64,000 nt of DNA from Ruegeria arenilitoris. Lineage in GTDB: Bacteria > Pseudomonadota > Alphaproteobacteria > Rhodobacterales > Rhodobacteraceae. Shown piece by piece: positions 25,801-34,409 of the stretch (position 1 is its first letter; each line of letters opens with the position of its first letter). The translations under genes and the position numbers were made by a program. Under the pieces are notes generated by a model. That model saw only the letters and a list, made by a program, of their open reading frames with translations. It was not told the DNA's origin and searched no databases. Where the stretch lies: NCBI RefSeq assembly GCF_042675705.1, contig NZ_JBHTJJ010000012.1, one strand, 5' to 3'.

Positions 25801-26892
25801 GTGGATCGGGACACGGTGGTCACACGGAAATACAGCACGACACGCAGCATTCTGCTGTTCGAAGGCGGCGACAGGCTTGCCTATTGGCGGCGCTTTGCCA
25901 TGCTGTTGACCCTTTCGGTGATCATCGCAACCATGGGCCTACTGCGGAACTCTGGCGCCGTGGTCATTGCCGCGATGCTGGTCGCGCCGCTGATGACACC
26001 AATTCTGGGCATTGCAGCCGCGATGGTCATGGGCTGGCTGAAACGCGCTTTCGTTCTGACCCTGACGGTCTGCATTGCGGCGGTTCTGTGTGTTCTGATG
26101 GCCTGGATCCTGGTTTATTTGGCCGATGTGCCGCGCGACATCCTGATCCCCGATCAGGTCTTGGCCCGCACCGACCCGGGCACCGAAGACCTGATCGTGG
26201 CGCTGGCGGCCGGCGTCGCCGGCGCATACGTTCAGATCAACAAGGCCGAACTGAGCCTGTTGCCCGGCGCCGCCATCGGCGTGTCTCTGGTTCCGCCATT
26301 GTCCGCGTCCGGGATCCTGCTGTATTTCGGGGAACCCGCCGACGCCTACGAGGCGGGTCTTTTGTTCGCGACCAACCTTGGTGCGATCGTTCTGTCGGCC
26401 TGCGCGGTCTACATCGTCTATGCCGCAAGGTCGGTTGCATTCGGCAAGGGCCGGCGCAAGCTCAACTTTACTGCCGGTGTGGTCATAACCATGGCGTTCC
26501 TGGCCCTCGTCGTGGTCCAATTGGGCAAATCGACTTACAACCGTTACCTGGAAACCCGTACCGAGGCCGAGGTTGCGCAAGCGATCCGCGACTGGGCGGA
26601 CCCGGTATCGGTCGAGATCATCCGCATCGACGTGAATGCCAAGCGCAAACGGGCCGAGGTTTGGGTGATCGTCGATCTGCCGCCCGAGGCGCAATTCAAG
26701 GTCTCGTCCGTTGCCGGGCTGTTGCCCGAGAGCCTGCGGGAAACGTCGTTGGTCGACGTCCTGCAGGATGAACTTGGCCCCGGCTATCTCGCCGTCATCC
26801 GGTACCAGACCCGCATCGGCGCGCAGGTCATTCTTGGCACCGAAACCGTGCAACAGGCCCCGGATGTCGAAAAGCTGAGCGACGAGGAATGA
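25801..26892 (+). CDS. DUF389 (TIGR00341-like) membrane protein
   Basis: A 363-residue inner-membrane protein of the DUF389 family. After a short N terminus there are about six membrane segments between residues 30 and 250, with the family blocks GAVVIAAMLVAPLMTPILG and GVAGAYVQINKAELSLLPGAAIGVSLVPPL (split here by a short turn), then a cytosolic C-terminal domain of 110 residues. Function unknown. The start is taken as GTG at 25801 behind CAGGGACAGG; a GTG at 25816 is an alternative. Confidence 0.83.
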   Translation: MDRDTVVTRKYSTTRSILLFEGGDRLAYWRRFAMLLTLSVIIATMGLLRNSGAVVIAAMLVAPLMTPILGIAAAMVMGWLKRAFVLTLTVCIAAVLCVLMAWILVYLADVPRDILIPDQVLARTDPGTEDLIVALAAGVAGAYVQINKAELSLLPGAAIGVSLVPPLSASGILLYFGEPADAYEAGLLFATNLGAIVLSACAVYIVYAARSVAFGKGRRKLNFTAGVVITMAFLALVVVQLGKSTYNRYLETRTEAEVAQAIRDWADPVSVEIIRIDVNAKRKRAEVWVIVDLPPEAQFKVSSVAGLLPESLRETSLVDVLQDELGPGYLAVIRYQTRIGAQVILGTETVQQAPDVEKLSDEE

Positions 26893-26976
26893 CGACCTGC
26901 ACCCGGCTGCCTCTGGTCAAGTGGGGCCAGCTTTGCCATAGGTGGCGCAACGCCGTTTCAACAGCCCGAGGCCCGC

Positions 26977-27852
26977 ATGACCCAGATCATCTCCGCGCTT
27001 GACCAGATTTCCGACCGTTACAAGGCGCTGTTCGTGGATCTGTGGGGCTGCGTCCACAACGGCATTACCGCCTACCCCGAGGCTGTTGCCGCGTTGAAGG
27101 CCTATCGCGACCGAGGCGGCAAGGTGGTTCTGGTGACGAACTCTCCGAAGCCGCGTGCCGGGGTTGCGGAGCAGTTGAAACAGTTCAACGTCCCCGCGGA
27201 CTGCTACGACACCATCGCGACCAGTGGTGACTCGGCCCGATCCGCCATGTTCCGCGGAGCCGTGGGTGAGAAAGTCTATTTCATGGGTGAATGGGAACGC
27301 GACGCTGGGTTCTTTGAGCCGCTGAAAATCCTGGACCACCCGATCCACATCGAACGCGTGCCGCTGGACCAGGCCGAGGGGATCGTCTGCTGTGGCCCGT
27401 TCGACCCGATGGCCGATCCGGCCGTGAATCGGCCGGACTTCCTGTATGCCAAGCAGAAAGGCCTGAAGCTGCTGTGCGCCAATCCCGATATCGTCGTCGA
27501 TCGGGGCGAAGTTCGGGAATGGTGCGCCGGTGCGCTGGCCAAGCTTTATTCTGAAATGGGCGGCGAGAGCCTGTATTTCGGCAAACCACACCCGCCCATT
27601 TATGATCTGGCCCGGCGTCGCCTGCATTCGCTGGGAACGGACGTGCCGGATGACGAAATTTTGGCCATCGGCGACGGTCCGCATACCGACATCGCCGGCG
27701 GCATGGGAGAGGGAATTGATTCCCTGTTCATCAGCGGTGGTCTGGCCGCATCGGAAACAAAAACGTCGCACCAGCCGGATCCGGATGCCTTAAGCGCTTA
27801 TATTTCCAAGGAAAACATCAACCCAACCTATACGATCGGCCGTTTGCGCTAG
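26977..27852 (+). CDS. HAD hydrolase, TIGR01459/class IIA
   Basis: A 291-residue HAD phosphatase of the NagD-like class IIA: motif I FVDLWGCVHNG (residues 19-29), motif II VTNSPKP, a large C2 cap, then motif III FGKPHPPIY and motif IV GDGPHTDIAGG. Note that motif I reads DLWG, with the second acidic position replaced by tryptophan, as is usual in the TIGR01459 subgroup. Substrate unknown. A GCAGAAAA hairpin starts at the base after the stop codon. Confidence 0.87.
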   Translation: MTQIISALDQISDRYKALFVDLWGCVHNGITAYPEAVAALKAYRDRGGKVVLVTNSPKPRAGVAEQLKQFNVPADCYDTIATSGDSARSAMFRGAVGEKVYFMGEWERDAGFFEPLKILDHPIHIERVPLDQAEGIVCCGPFDPMADPAVNRPDFLYAKQKGLKLLCANPDIVVDRGEVREWCAGALAKLYSEMGGESLYFGKPHPPIYDLARRRLHSLGTDVPDDEILAIGDGPHTDIAGGMGEGIDSLFISGGLAASETKTSHQPDPDALSAYISKENINPTYTIGRLR

Positions 27853-27875
27853 GCAGAAAACGCTTGATTTTCTGC
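27853..27875. promoter_or_regulatory. Perfect 8-bp inverted repeat upstream of the MaoC gene
   Basis: GCAGAAAA, 7-base spacer CGCTTGA, TTTTCTGC. It overlaps the -35 of the promoter candidate at 27864-27891 and lacks a T-run, so an operator is more likely than a terminator. Confidence 0.45.
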
Positions 27876-27891
27876 AGCTGCGAAGTAATAA
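27864..27891 (+). promoter_or_regulatory. Candidate promoter of the MaoC gene
   Basis: TTGATT at 27864-27869, 16-nt spacer, TAATAA at 27886-27891; the -35 is inside the inverted repeat. Confidence 0.45.
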
Positions 27892-27953
27892 AGTTGCCAA
27901 CCTTGGGTCGCTGGTGATTTTTTGTTGCCGGGCCGATGCTTAGTGAGGGCAAC

Positions 27954-28397
27954 ATGTTGGACAATCTTCCGCGCGGAACGATCTGTATCGAAGACATCGA
28001 AATGGGCATGACCCGCTACCTGCGCAAAGTGGTGACGGACGAAGACATCGAGATGTTCGCCCAAGTCTCGACCGACCGGAATCCGGTGCATCTGGATGAC
28101 GACTATGCCCGCGATACGATCTTCGAAGGGCGCATCGCCCACGGGATGCTGACCGCCGGTCTGATCTCGGCCGTGATCGGCGAACAGCTTCCGGGCCATG
28201 GGACCGTCTACATGGGTCAGTCGCTCAAATTCCTTGCACCGGTCCGCCCCGGCGACATGGTCTATGCCGAGGTCAAGGTGATCGACATCGACTTCGCCAA
28301 GCGCCGGGTCAAGCTGGATTGCCATTGCGCAGTAGACGGCAAGAAGGTTCTGGTTGGCGAGGCGATGGTTTTGGCTCCATCACGGAAATTCGACTGA
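27954..28397 (+). CDS. MaoC-like (R)-specific enoyl-CoA hydratase
   Basis: A 147-residue hot-dog-fold hydratase. The hydratase 2 motif is complete: DRNPVHLDDDYARD (Asp, Asn, His) followed by RIAHGMLTAGLISAV. Likely acts on short enoyl-CoA esters, such as those feeding polyhydroxyalkanoate. The ATG at 27954 has GAGGG before it; an earlier ATG at 27936 has none. It precedes ribF by 80 nt. Confidence 0.9.
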   Translation: MLDNLPRGTICIEDIEMGMTRYLRKVVTDEDIEMFAQVSTDRNPVHLDDDYARDTIFEGRIAHGMLTAGLISAVIGEQLPGHGTVYMGQSLKFLAPVRPGDMVYAEVKVIDIDFAKRRVKLDCHCAVDGKKVLVGEAMVLAPSRKFD

Positions 28398-28477
28398 CGG
28401 CAGGTTTTGACGCCCTGCTGGACGCTGGTCTGGAACTGCCGCTTGAACCCGGCGGACAGTCCCGCTAGGCAAGCCCC

Positions 28478-29410
28478 ATGCAGATCATCCGGGATTTCCA
28501 GTTTGTAGACCCAGAAGACCGCGGCGCCAGCGCCGCGATCGGGAATTTCGATGGCGTTCATATTGGCCACCAGTCGGTGATCGATCTGGCCCGGCAGGCA
28601 TGCCCCGAGGCACCCTTGGGCGTTCTAACGTTCGAGCCGCACCCGCGCGAGTATTTCGCCCCCGATGCCCCGCCCTTTCGTCTGATGCGCGGCAATGCGC
28701 GTGCGCACCGGCTAGAGAAGCTGGGCGTGCAGAAGCTGTACGAACTGCCGTTCAACGCCGCGCTTGCCGGACTGACGCCCGAGGAATTCGCCACCAACGT
28801 GATCTGCAAAGGCTTGGGTCTGGCCCATGTGGTGATCGGGGCCGATTTCTGTTTCGGTAAAGGCCGCAGCGGCACCGCGCAGGACATGGTGCAGTTTGGC
28901 CAGCAGATGGGGTTCGGTGTCACCATCGCCCCATTGATGCAGCAATCCGATCACGTGGTCTCGTCCACCGCGATCCGGCAAGCCTTGAGCGACGGCCGCC
29001 CGCGGGACGCGGCGGCCATGCTGGGCCACTGGCACCGGATCGAAGGCGAGGTGATCGGCGGCGAACAGCGCGGCCGCGAATTGGGCTTTCCCACGGCCAA
29101 TATGTCGATCGAAGGAATCCACCCGCCGAAATTCGGCGTCTACGCGGTTCTGGTCGACGTGCTGGATGGCCCGCATGCCGGCAGCTATCACGGTGCGGCC
29201 TCGGTCGGGGTGCGGCCGATGTTCCACGGCGAGGTGCCTAATATCGAAACCTTCCTGTTCGACTTCTCCGGCGATCTCTATGGTGCGACCCTCTCGGTTG
29301 GCCTGGTCGAATTTCTGCGCCCCGAGATGACCTTTGACGGCCTCGATGCTCTGATCGCCCAGATGACCGAAGACTGCGATCGCGCGTGCAAGATCCTGGC
29401 CGCGACATGA
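28478..29410 (+). CDS. ribF: Bifunctional riboflavin kinase / FAD synthetase
   Basis: Makes FMN and then FAD from riboflavin. The 310-residue protein has the N-terminal nucleotidyltransferase domain (IGNFDGVHIGHQ, GADFCFGKGRSG, SSTAIRQAL) and the C-terminal flavokinase domain (GRELGFPTANM, GVRPMF, ETFLFDF). Its stop overlaps the ycgN-like gene by ATGA. No FMN riboswitch is seen upstream. Confidence 0.97.
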   Translation: MQIIRDFQFVDPEDRGASAAIGNFDGVHIGHQSVIDLARQACPEAPLGVLTFEPHPREYFAPDAPPFRLMRGNARAHRLEKLGVQKLYELPFNAALAGLTPEEFATNVICKGLGLAHVVIGADFCFGKGRSGTAQDMVQFGQQMGFGVTIAPLMQQSDHVVSSTAIRQALSDGRPRDAAAMLGHWHRIEGEVIGGEQRGRELGFPTANMSIEGIHPPKFGVYAVLVDVLDGPHAGSYHGAASVGVRPMFHGEVPNIETFLFDFSGDLYGATLSVGLVEFLRPEMTFDGLDALIAQMTEDCDRACKILAAT

Positions 29411-29880
29411 GCAAGGATCCGATCGACCGCGCCGGGCTGGCCCCGCGTTTCTGGGAGCGCAAGCCCTTGCAAAAGATGAACCCGCGCGAATGGGAAGCCC
29501 TGTGCGACGGCTGCGGCAAATGCTGCCTGAACAAGCTTGAAGACGAGGACAGTGGCGAGGTTGCCCTGACCCGTGTCGCCTGCCGGCTGCTGGATGACGC
29601 GACCTGCCGCTGCACCCAGTATGACATCCGCCACCAATTCGTGCCGGAATGCATCGTCATGCGCCCCGACAACATTCACGAACACGCCTACTGGCTGCCG
29701 CAAACCTGCGCTTACCGCCTGTTGTGGGAGGGCAAGCCCCTGTACGATTGGCACCCGTTGCTGTCAGGGTCGCCCGACAGCGTCCACGCCGCAGGCGTTT
29801 CGGTTCAGGGACTTACCGCTTCCGAATTCGAGACGCCCGAGGAAGAGTGGGAAGACTACATTATCGAGGAGCCAACCTGA
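29407..29880 (+). CDS. YcgN family cysteine-cluster protein
   Basis: A 157-residue protein of the YcgN/YkgJ-type zinc- or iron-binding family. Cysteines are grouped as CDGCGKCC (residues 37-44), CRLLDDATCRCTQYDIR and CAYRL, with PEC between, a pattern suited to binding one metal centre. Function is not established. It is placed between ribF and the threonine aldolase gene with 4-nt and 1-nt overlaps. Confidence 0.88.
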   Translation: MSKDPIDRAGLAPRFWERKPLQKMNPREWEALCDGCGKCCLNKLEDEDSGEVALTRVACRLLDDATCRCTQYDIRHQFVPECIVMRPDNIHEHAYWLPQTCAYRLLWEGKPLYDWHPLLSGSPDSVHAAGVSVQGLTASEFETPEEEWEDYIIEEPT

Positions 29881-30914
29881 TGCATTTCGCCTCTGACAAT
29901 TCCGGGCCCGTCCACCCCGAGGTCCTGACCGCGCTGGCCGAGGCCAATCAGGGCTATCAGATGGCCTATGGCGCCGACGATCTGATGAACGAGGTGCGCG
30001 ACCGGATCCGCGCCATCTTTGAGGCGCCCGGGGCGGCGGTCTATCTGGTGGCGACCGGAACGGCGGCCAACTCGCTGGCTCTGGCGACCCTGTCGCAGCC
30101 GTGGGAGACCATATTCTGCTCGCCCGTCGCGCATATTCATGAGGACGAGTGCAACGCGCCCGAATTCTACACCGGCGCCAAGCTGACGCTGGTTCCCGGC
30201 GGCGACAAGATGCAGCCGGATGCACTGCGCCGCACCATCGCAGCCGAAGAGACCCGCGGCGTGCACGGGCCACAACGCGGGCCAGTGTCGATCACGCAGG
30301 TTACCGAGCGCGGCTCGGTCTATTCGCTGGCCGAGCTGCAGGCGCTGTGCGGGATCGCCAAGGAGTTCGGCCTGCCCGTCCACATGGATGGCGCACGGTT
30401 CACCAATGCGCTGGTGGCGCTGAACTGCTCTCCGGCCGAGATGACATGGAAGGCGGGCGTGGATGCGGTCAGCTTTGGCGGCACCAAGAACGGGCTGATG
30501 GGGGTCGAGGCGGTAGTCTTCTTCGACGAAAGCAAGGCCTGGGAGTTCGAGCTGCGCCGCAAGCGCGGGGCGCATTTGTTTTCCAAGCACCGGTATCTGT
30601 CGGCCCAGATGGCGGCCTACCTGCGCGATGATCTGTGGCTGCGCTCGGCCCGAAAGGCCAACGCCAACTGTGCGCGTCTGGCCGATGGGCTGCGGGCTGC
30701 GGGGGCCCAGTTCCTGCATGAACCCCAGGCCAACATCATCTTTGCCAGCTTTCCCCGCAGCCTGCACAAGCGGCTGCACGCGGCCGGTGCGGTCTATCAC
30801 CTGTGGGGCGACCCCTTGGACGGCCCGGACGAGGACAAGACGCTGGCCTGCCGGTTCGTCTGCGACTGGTCGACTCCGACAGAAGAAATCGACCGGTTCC
30901 TGGCGCTGCTCTAG
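29880..30914 (+). CDS. ltaE: Low-specificity threonine aldolase
   Basis: PLP enzyme splitting threonine or allo-threonine to glycine and acetaldehyde. The 344-residue protein has the family blocks FASDNSGPVHPEVL, YGADDLMNEV, PVHMDGARFTNALV and the PLP lysine in SFGGTKNGLMGVEA. Its ATG shares one base with the ycgN stop (TGATG). The TAG stop is interlocked with the convergent hydrolase stop in CTAG at 30911-30914. Confidence 0.93.
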   Translation: MHFASDNSGPVHPEVLTALAEANQGYQMAYGADDLMNEVRDRIRAIFEAPGAAVYLVATGTAANSLALATLSQPWETIFCSPVAHIHEDECNAPEFYTGAKLTLVPGGDKMQPDALRRTIAAEETRGVHGPQRGPVSITQVTERGSVYSLAELQALCGIAKEFGLPVHMDGARFTNALVALNCSPAEMTWKAGVDAVSFGGTKNGLMGVEAVVFFDESKAWEFELRRKRGAHLFSKHRYLSAQMAAYLRDDLWLRSARKANANCARLADGLRAAGAQFLHEPQANIIFASFPRSLHKRLHAAGAVYHLWGDPLDGPDEDKTLACRFVCDWSTPTEEIDRFLALL

Positions 30915-31723
30915 GCGCGCCAGAATGCGTCGATCTGCGCGGCCGTCTCGCCCGGGTGCGAGATGGGCAGCATGTGCCCTGCCCCCTCGACAACGCCCTG
31001 CCGCGCATTGGGCAAGCGGTCGCAAAGCCCGGCATTGACCACGGCCATGATCGGGTGCGAGGCCGATCCATGCAGCAGCAGGATCGGCATGTCCGCCCGC
31101 GCCATGGCCGTCGGGGCCAACAGGCCGGTGGTGTCGCGGAACAGCGGCCCCTCGACCGCGCCGACCACGCCAACACCCCGGATCATCGCATTTCGGGTTC
31201 GCTCGGGCAGGTCCGGCCAGCGCGGGCTGCGGTCGGTCGTGCCCCACATGCGGTTGAACAGACGGGCGGCCCGGGGCGCGTCGCCTTCGGCAAGGGCAGC
31301 CTTATATGGCTGGGATTCGGCCGCGTGCTGCGCCGCAAGCGCTGGTGCGTCCTGGTGGGCGACCGCAAAGAACACCGGTTCGATCAGAACGGCGCCGCGC
31401 ACAAGGTCCGGGTATTCGATGGCCAGCCGCAGGGCGACCATCGCACCGAAACTGTGCCCGATCACGTCCATCGGTTCGCTCAGCTGCTCCCGCGACAGGG
31501 CTGTGGTCAGGTCGAAGAAATCTCCCTGCCCGTCCCAATCCGGGCTGCGTCCGTGCGACAGCATGTCGGGTGCAGTCAGTGTCGCCTGTTCGCCCAAAGC
31601 GGACGCCAGACCGGACCACGCACCAGAATGCGCAATCGTGCAATGCAGCGCCAGCACCTTGCGAACACCCGCCCCAAGAGTGCGAACGTGGACGGGCGGC
31701 AGCACGGCCTTGGCCACGGTCAT
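30911..31723 (-). CDS. Alpha/beta-fold hydrolase
   Basis: A 270-residue cytosolic alpha/beta hydrolase: VLALHCTIAHSGAW near the start (oxyanion region), nucleophile VIGHSFGAMVAL (about residues 95-106), a cap of about 80 residues and AGHMLPISHPGE with the catalytic His. Substrate unknown. It overlaps the DsbA-like isomerase gene by ATGA and its stop is shared with that of the aldolase on the other strand. Confidence 0.88.
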   Translation of the reverse strand: MTVAKAVLPPVHVRTLGAGVRKVLALHCTIAHSGAWSGLASALGEQATLTAPDMLSHGRSPDWDGQGDFFDLTTALSREQLSEPMDVIGHSFGAMVALRLAIEYPDLVRGAVLIEPVFFAVAHQDAPALAAQHAAESQPYKAALAEGDAPRAARLFNRMWGTTDRSPRWPDLPERTRNAMIRGVGVVGAVEGPLFRDTTGLLAPTAMARADMPILLLHGSASHPIMAVVNAGLCDRLPNARQGVVEGAGHMLPISHPGETAAQIDAFWRA

Positions 31724-32322
31724 GCCTTGAGCGTCGCCAGATGCTCGTCCAGATCGTCAAGCCGGTCCTGCCCCCAGAACCGCTGATCGTCCTGCGTGAT
31801 ATAGAAAGGCGCGCCGAACACGCCGCGGTCCACCGCCTCTTCGAGGTTGGCCGCATAGGTCTCGGCCCCGACCAGCAGTCCGCTGTCGGCCAGCGCCGGA
31901 TCAAAGCCCGCCCCGGCCAGACAGTCGCGGATCACGTCGTCCTGCGCGATGTCCTTGTCCTCGGCCCAGCAGGCGCGCAGAAAGGAATGGCACAGTTTGC
32001 CCACATCACCCGACCCATCCTGAATGGCTGCGATGATGGCGTATGAGGACGGCGCTGCGTTGGTCGGCCAATGTGCAGGTTGCAGGTTGAACGGCAGGCC
32101 CGTCTTCTTGGCCTGACGCACCAGTTCCTGCGCCCGGTATTCAATGCGCGACGGATGGCGGTCCTTGGGGGGCACGCCGCCGGTGCGCCCGAACAGCGCA
32201 ATGATGTCGACCGGCTTGTAGGCGATGGTGGCGCCATGCTTGGCCGCAATCTCCTCCAGCCGCAGTCCGGCGAGATAGGAATAGGGCGACAGTGTCGCAA
32301 AAAAGTAGTCAATGTCGGCCAT
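31720..32322 (-). CDS. 2-hydroxychromene-2-carboxylate isomerase (DsbA/kappa-GST fold)
   Basis: A 200-residue thioredoxin-fold protein of the HCCA isomerase family, with DYFFATLSPYSYLAG at the N terminus (Ser in place of the DsbA CxxC) and GVFGAPFYI near the C terminus. Enzymes of this type isomerise naphthalene-pathway intermediates with glutathione; the family also contains kappa-GST-like proteins of unknown substrate, and no aromatic degradation genes are nearby. Start chosen at ATG 32322 with GGAGAAAG upstream. Confidence 0.88.
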   Translation of the reverse strand: MADIDYFFATLSPYSYLAGLRLEEIAAKHGATIAYKPVDIIALFGRTGGVPPKDRHPSRIEYRAQELVRQAKKTGLPFNLQPAHWPTNAAPSSYAIIAAIQDGSGDVGKLCHSFLRACWAEDKDIAQDDVIRDCLAGAGFDPALADSGLLVGAETYAANLEEAVDRGVFGAPFYITQDDQRFWGQDRLDDLDEHLATLKA

Positions 32323-32429
32323 GTGCACTTTCTCCACCCAGTTATCTTTGCGGAACCGTAAGGCCATGCTAAGCGGTGTCAACATCACGAATCTGTCACA
32401 TTGCCACTGCTGCCCGGGGACCTCAGCCG

Positions 32430-33449
32430 ATGCCGACACATCACGAACCCAAGCTTATTGCTGGGAACGCAAACCTTCCGCTTGCCGAAACCATCGCGCG
32501 CCGCATGAGCCTGCACCGCGGCGTCAACCAGCGTCTGGTCGATGCGCGGGTCGAACGGTTCAACGATGGCGAGATCTTTGTCGAGGTTTTCGAGAATGTC
32601 CGCGGCGAGGACATGTTCATTATTCAGCCCACCTCGAACCCGGCCAACGACAACCTGATGGAGCTTCTGATCATCGCCGATGCGCTGCGTCGGTCCTCGG
32701 CGGCGCGGATCACCGCGGTTATCCCTTATTTCGGATACGCCCGCCAGGATCGCCGCACCAAGGCGCGCACCCCGATCAGCGCCAAGCTGGTGGCCAACAT
32801 GCTGACCGGTGCCGGGATCGAACGCATCCTGACGATGGACCTGCATGCGGCACAGATCCAAGGGTTTTTCGACATGCCGGTCGACAACCTGTATGCCTCT
32901 CCGATCTTTGCGCTGGACGTGAAGGACCAGTTCCGCGACCAGATGGACGACCTGATGGTGGTTTCGCCCGACGTCGGCGGTGTGGCTCGTGCCCGCGAGT
33001 TGGCCAAGCGGATCAGCGCTCCTCTGTCGATCGTCGACAAACGGCGTGAAAAAGCCGGGGAAGTGGCCGAGATGACCGTGATCGGCGACGTGAAGGACAA
33101 GATCTGCCTGATCGTCGACGACATTTGCGACACGGCCGGTACGCTGTGCAAGGCGGCGCAGGTGCTGATAGACAACGGCGCACGCGAGGTTCACTCGTAC
33201 ATCACTCATGGCGTCATGAGCGGCCCGGCCGTTGAACGCGTCTCGAACTCGGTGATGAAATCGCTTGTTCTGACCGACACGATCATGCCGACCGAAGACA
33301 TCAAAAAGGCAAAGAATATCCGCACGGTGCCGACGGCCCCGATCTTCACACAGGCCATTCTGAACATCTGGCAGGGCACATCGGTTTCGTCGCTGTTCGA
33401 AGACAAGACCCTGATCCCGATCTACGAATCCCTGTACCACACCGACTGA
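32430..33449 (+). CDS. prs: Ribose-phosphate pyrophosphokinase
   Basis: Makes PRPP from ribose 5-phosphate and ATP, feeding purine, pyrimidine, histidine and NAD synthesis. The 339-residue protein has RFNDGEIFVEV, PYFGYARQDRRTKARTPIS, VVSPDVGGVARARELA and the PRPP loop LIVDDICDTAGTLCKAA. The start at 32430 fits the family length; 18 more in-frame codons lie upstream. It is 21 nt upstream of rpiB, which makes or uses the substrate ribose 5-phosphate. Confidence 0.97.
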   Translation: MPTHHEPKLIAGNANLPLAETIARRMSLHRGVNQRLVDARVERFNDGEIFVEVFENVRGEDMFIIQPTSNPANDNLMELLIIADALRRSSAARITAVIPYFGYARQDRRTKARTPISAKLVANMLTGAGIERILTMDLHAAQIQGFFDMPVDNLYASPIFALDVKDQFRDQMDDLMVVSPDVGGVARARELAKRISAPLSIVDKRREKAGEVAEMTVIGDVKDKICLIVDDICDTAGTLCKAAQVLIDNGAREVHSYITHGVMSGPAVERVSNSVMKSLVLTDTIMPTEDIKKAKNIRTVPTAPIFTQAILNIWQGTSVSSLFEDKTLIPIYESLYHTD

Positions 33450-33470
33450 AGAAACCGGAAAGCCATTCCC

Positions 33471-33911
33471 ATGACCGCCAACAAACGTCTGGTTCTTTCC
33501 AGCGATCACGCTGCCATCGACCTGCGCAAGGAAGTTGCCGCTTTTGCAGCAGCACAAGGCTGGGACGTTCTGGATCTCGGCCCTGACAGCCCCGAAAGCA
33601 CGGATTACCCCAAGCACGGCAAAGCCGCCGCCGAGGCCGTCGTCTCGGGCGAGTGCCAATTGGGCATTGTCCTGTGCGGCACGGGGCAGGGTATCATGAT
33701 GGCTGCAAACAAGGTTCCGGGCATCCGCTGCGGCGTCTGTTCGGATACGTTCTCCGCCCGCATGATCCGCCAGCACAATGACGCCAACATGCTGTCGATC
33801 GGCGCGCGTGTTGTTGGCACTGGATTGGCGCTGGAAATTGTCGATGCCTTTCTGAGCACCGAATTCGAAGGCGGCCGGCACGCGAAACGCGTGGCAATGA
33901 TCGAGCCCTAA
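33471..33911 (+). CDS. rpiB: Ribose 5-phosphate isomerase B
   Basis: Interconverts ribose 5-phosphate and ribulose 5-phosphate. The 146-residue RpiB/LacAB-fold protein has LSSDHAAIDLRKEVAAF and the anion-hole segment CGTGQGIMMAANK with the active-site Cys. Functionally paired with prs upstream. Confidence 0.96.
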   Translation: MTANKRLVLSSDHAAIDLRKEVAAFAAAQGWDVLDLGPDSPESTDYPKHGKAAAEAVVSGECQLGIVLCGTGQGIMMAANKVPGIRCGVCSDTFSARMIRQHNDANMLSIGARVVGTGLALEIVDAFLSTEFEGGRHAKRVAMIEP

Positions 33912-33923
33912 ATCATTACAAAG

Positions 33924-33945
33924 GACCCGCTGGGAACGGCGGGTC
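33924..33945. terminator. Hairpin between convergent rpiB and lectin genes
   Basis: GACCCGC, an 8-base loop and GCGGGTC, ending on the stop codon of the lectin gene. No T-run on either side; it may still act as a shared 3' end for both transcripts. Confidence 0.4.
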
Positions 33946-34294
33946 AGGAAATATCCCAGTCGTCCTCGTGGGCCACTTCCCCGATCGCGGTCCATGCCAC
34001 GCGGATCCGGGCGATTCGTGTGTCCGACCATGTCCGGAACACCGCGTCAAAGCCCGTGGTTGTAACATTTTCGGACAGCAGCTCGGCACGCAAGGCCGAT
34101 GAGGTATCGACATCCCACAAGGACACTCCAATCTGCACGACGGGCGGGGTGCGGAAGGGTTGGCTGAAGGTGACGGGCCGGCGACGTTCCCGCGGCCCCT
34201 CGCCCGTCCACATGTCTCCGCCATCTGCGAATTCCGAGAACAGAACCTCTTCACCTCGGTCAATTCCGATGGGGTGGGTCAAAAATTTCTTCAT
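33944..34294 (-). CDS. H-type lectin domain protein
   Basis: A 116-residue protein that is one H-type lectin domain: RRPVTFSQPFRTPPVVQIGVSLWDVD in the first half (beta strands; quoted here in part as PVTFSQPF and PVVQIGVSLWDVD) and FDAVFRTWSDTRIARIRVAWTAIG in the second. H-type lectins bind GalNAc-like sugars as trimers or hexamers in snails, corals and slime moulds and are scattered in bacteria. No signal peptide is visible, so a cytosolic or non-classically exported protein is implied. It stands alone between rpiB and the ATP synthase operon. Confidence 0.75.
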   Translation of the reverse strand: MKKFLTHPIGIDRGEEVLFSEFADGGDMWTGEGPRERRRPVTFSQPFRTPPVVQIGVSLWDVDTSSALRAELLSENVTTTGFDAVFRTWSDTRIARIRVAWTAIGEVAHEDDWDIS

Positions 34295-34352
34295 TGCGCA
34301 TCAATTCCTATGAATTTCCGCAACTTATCCTGACCTTTCGGCGAAATCACGA

Positions 34353-34386
34353 CAAAAAAACGGCCCCGCAGCAGCAGGGCCGTTTC
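34353..34386 (-). terminator. Rho-independent terminator of the F1-ATPase operon
   Basis: On the minus strand ACGGCCC, a 10-base loop and GGGCCGT followed by seven Ts; 27 bases after atpC. Confidence 0.92.
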
Positions 34387-34409
34387 CAATTCTGACAGTG
34401 CATCGGCCG

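Noticed and set aside
32385..34031. A 548-codon minus-strand frame opposite prs and rpiB
   Set aside because: Spans two well-supported genes; no motif of its own.
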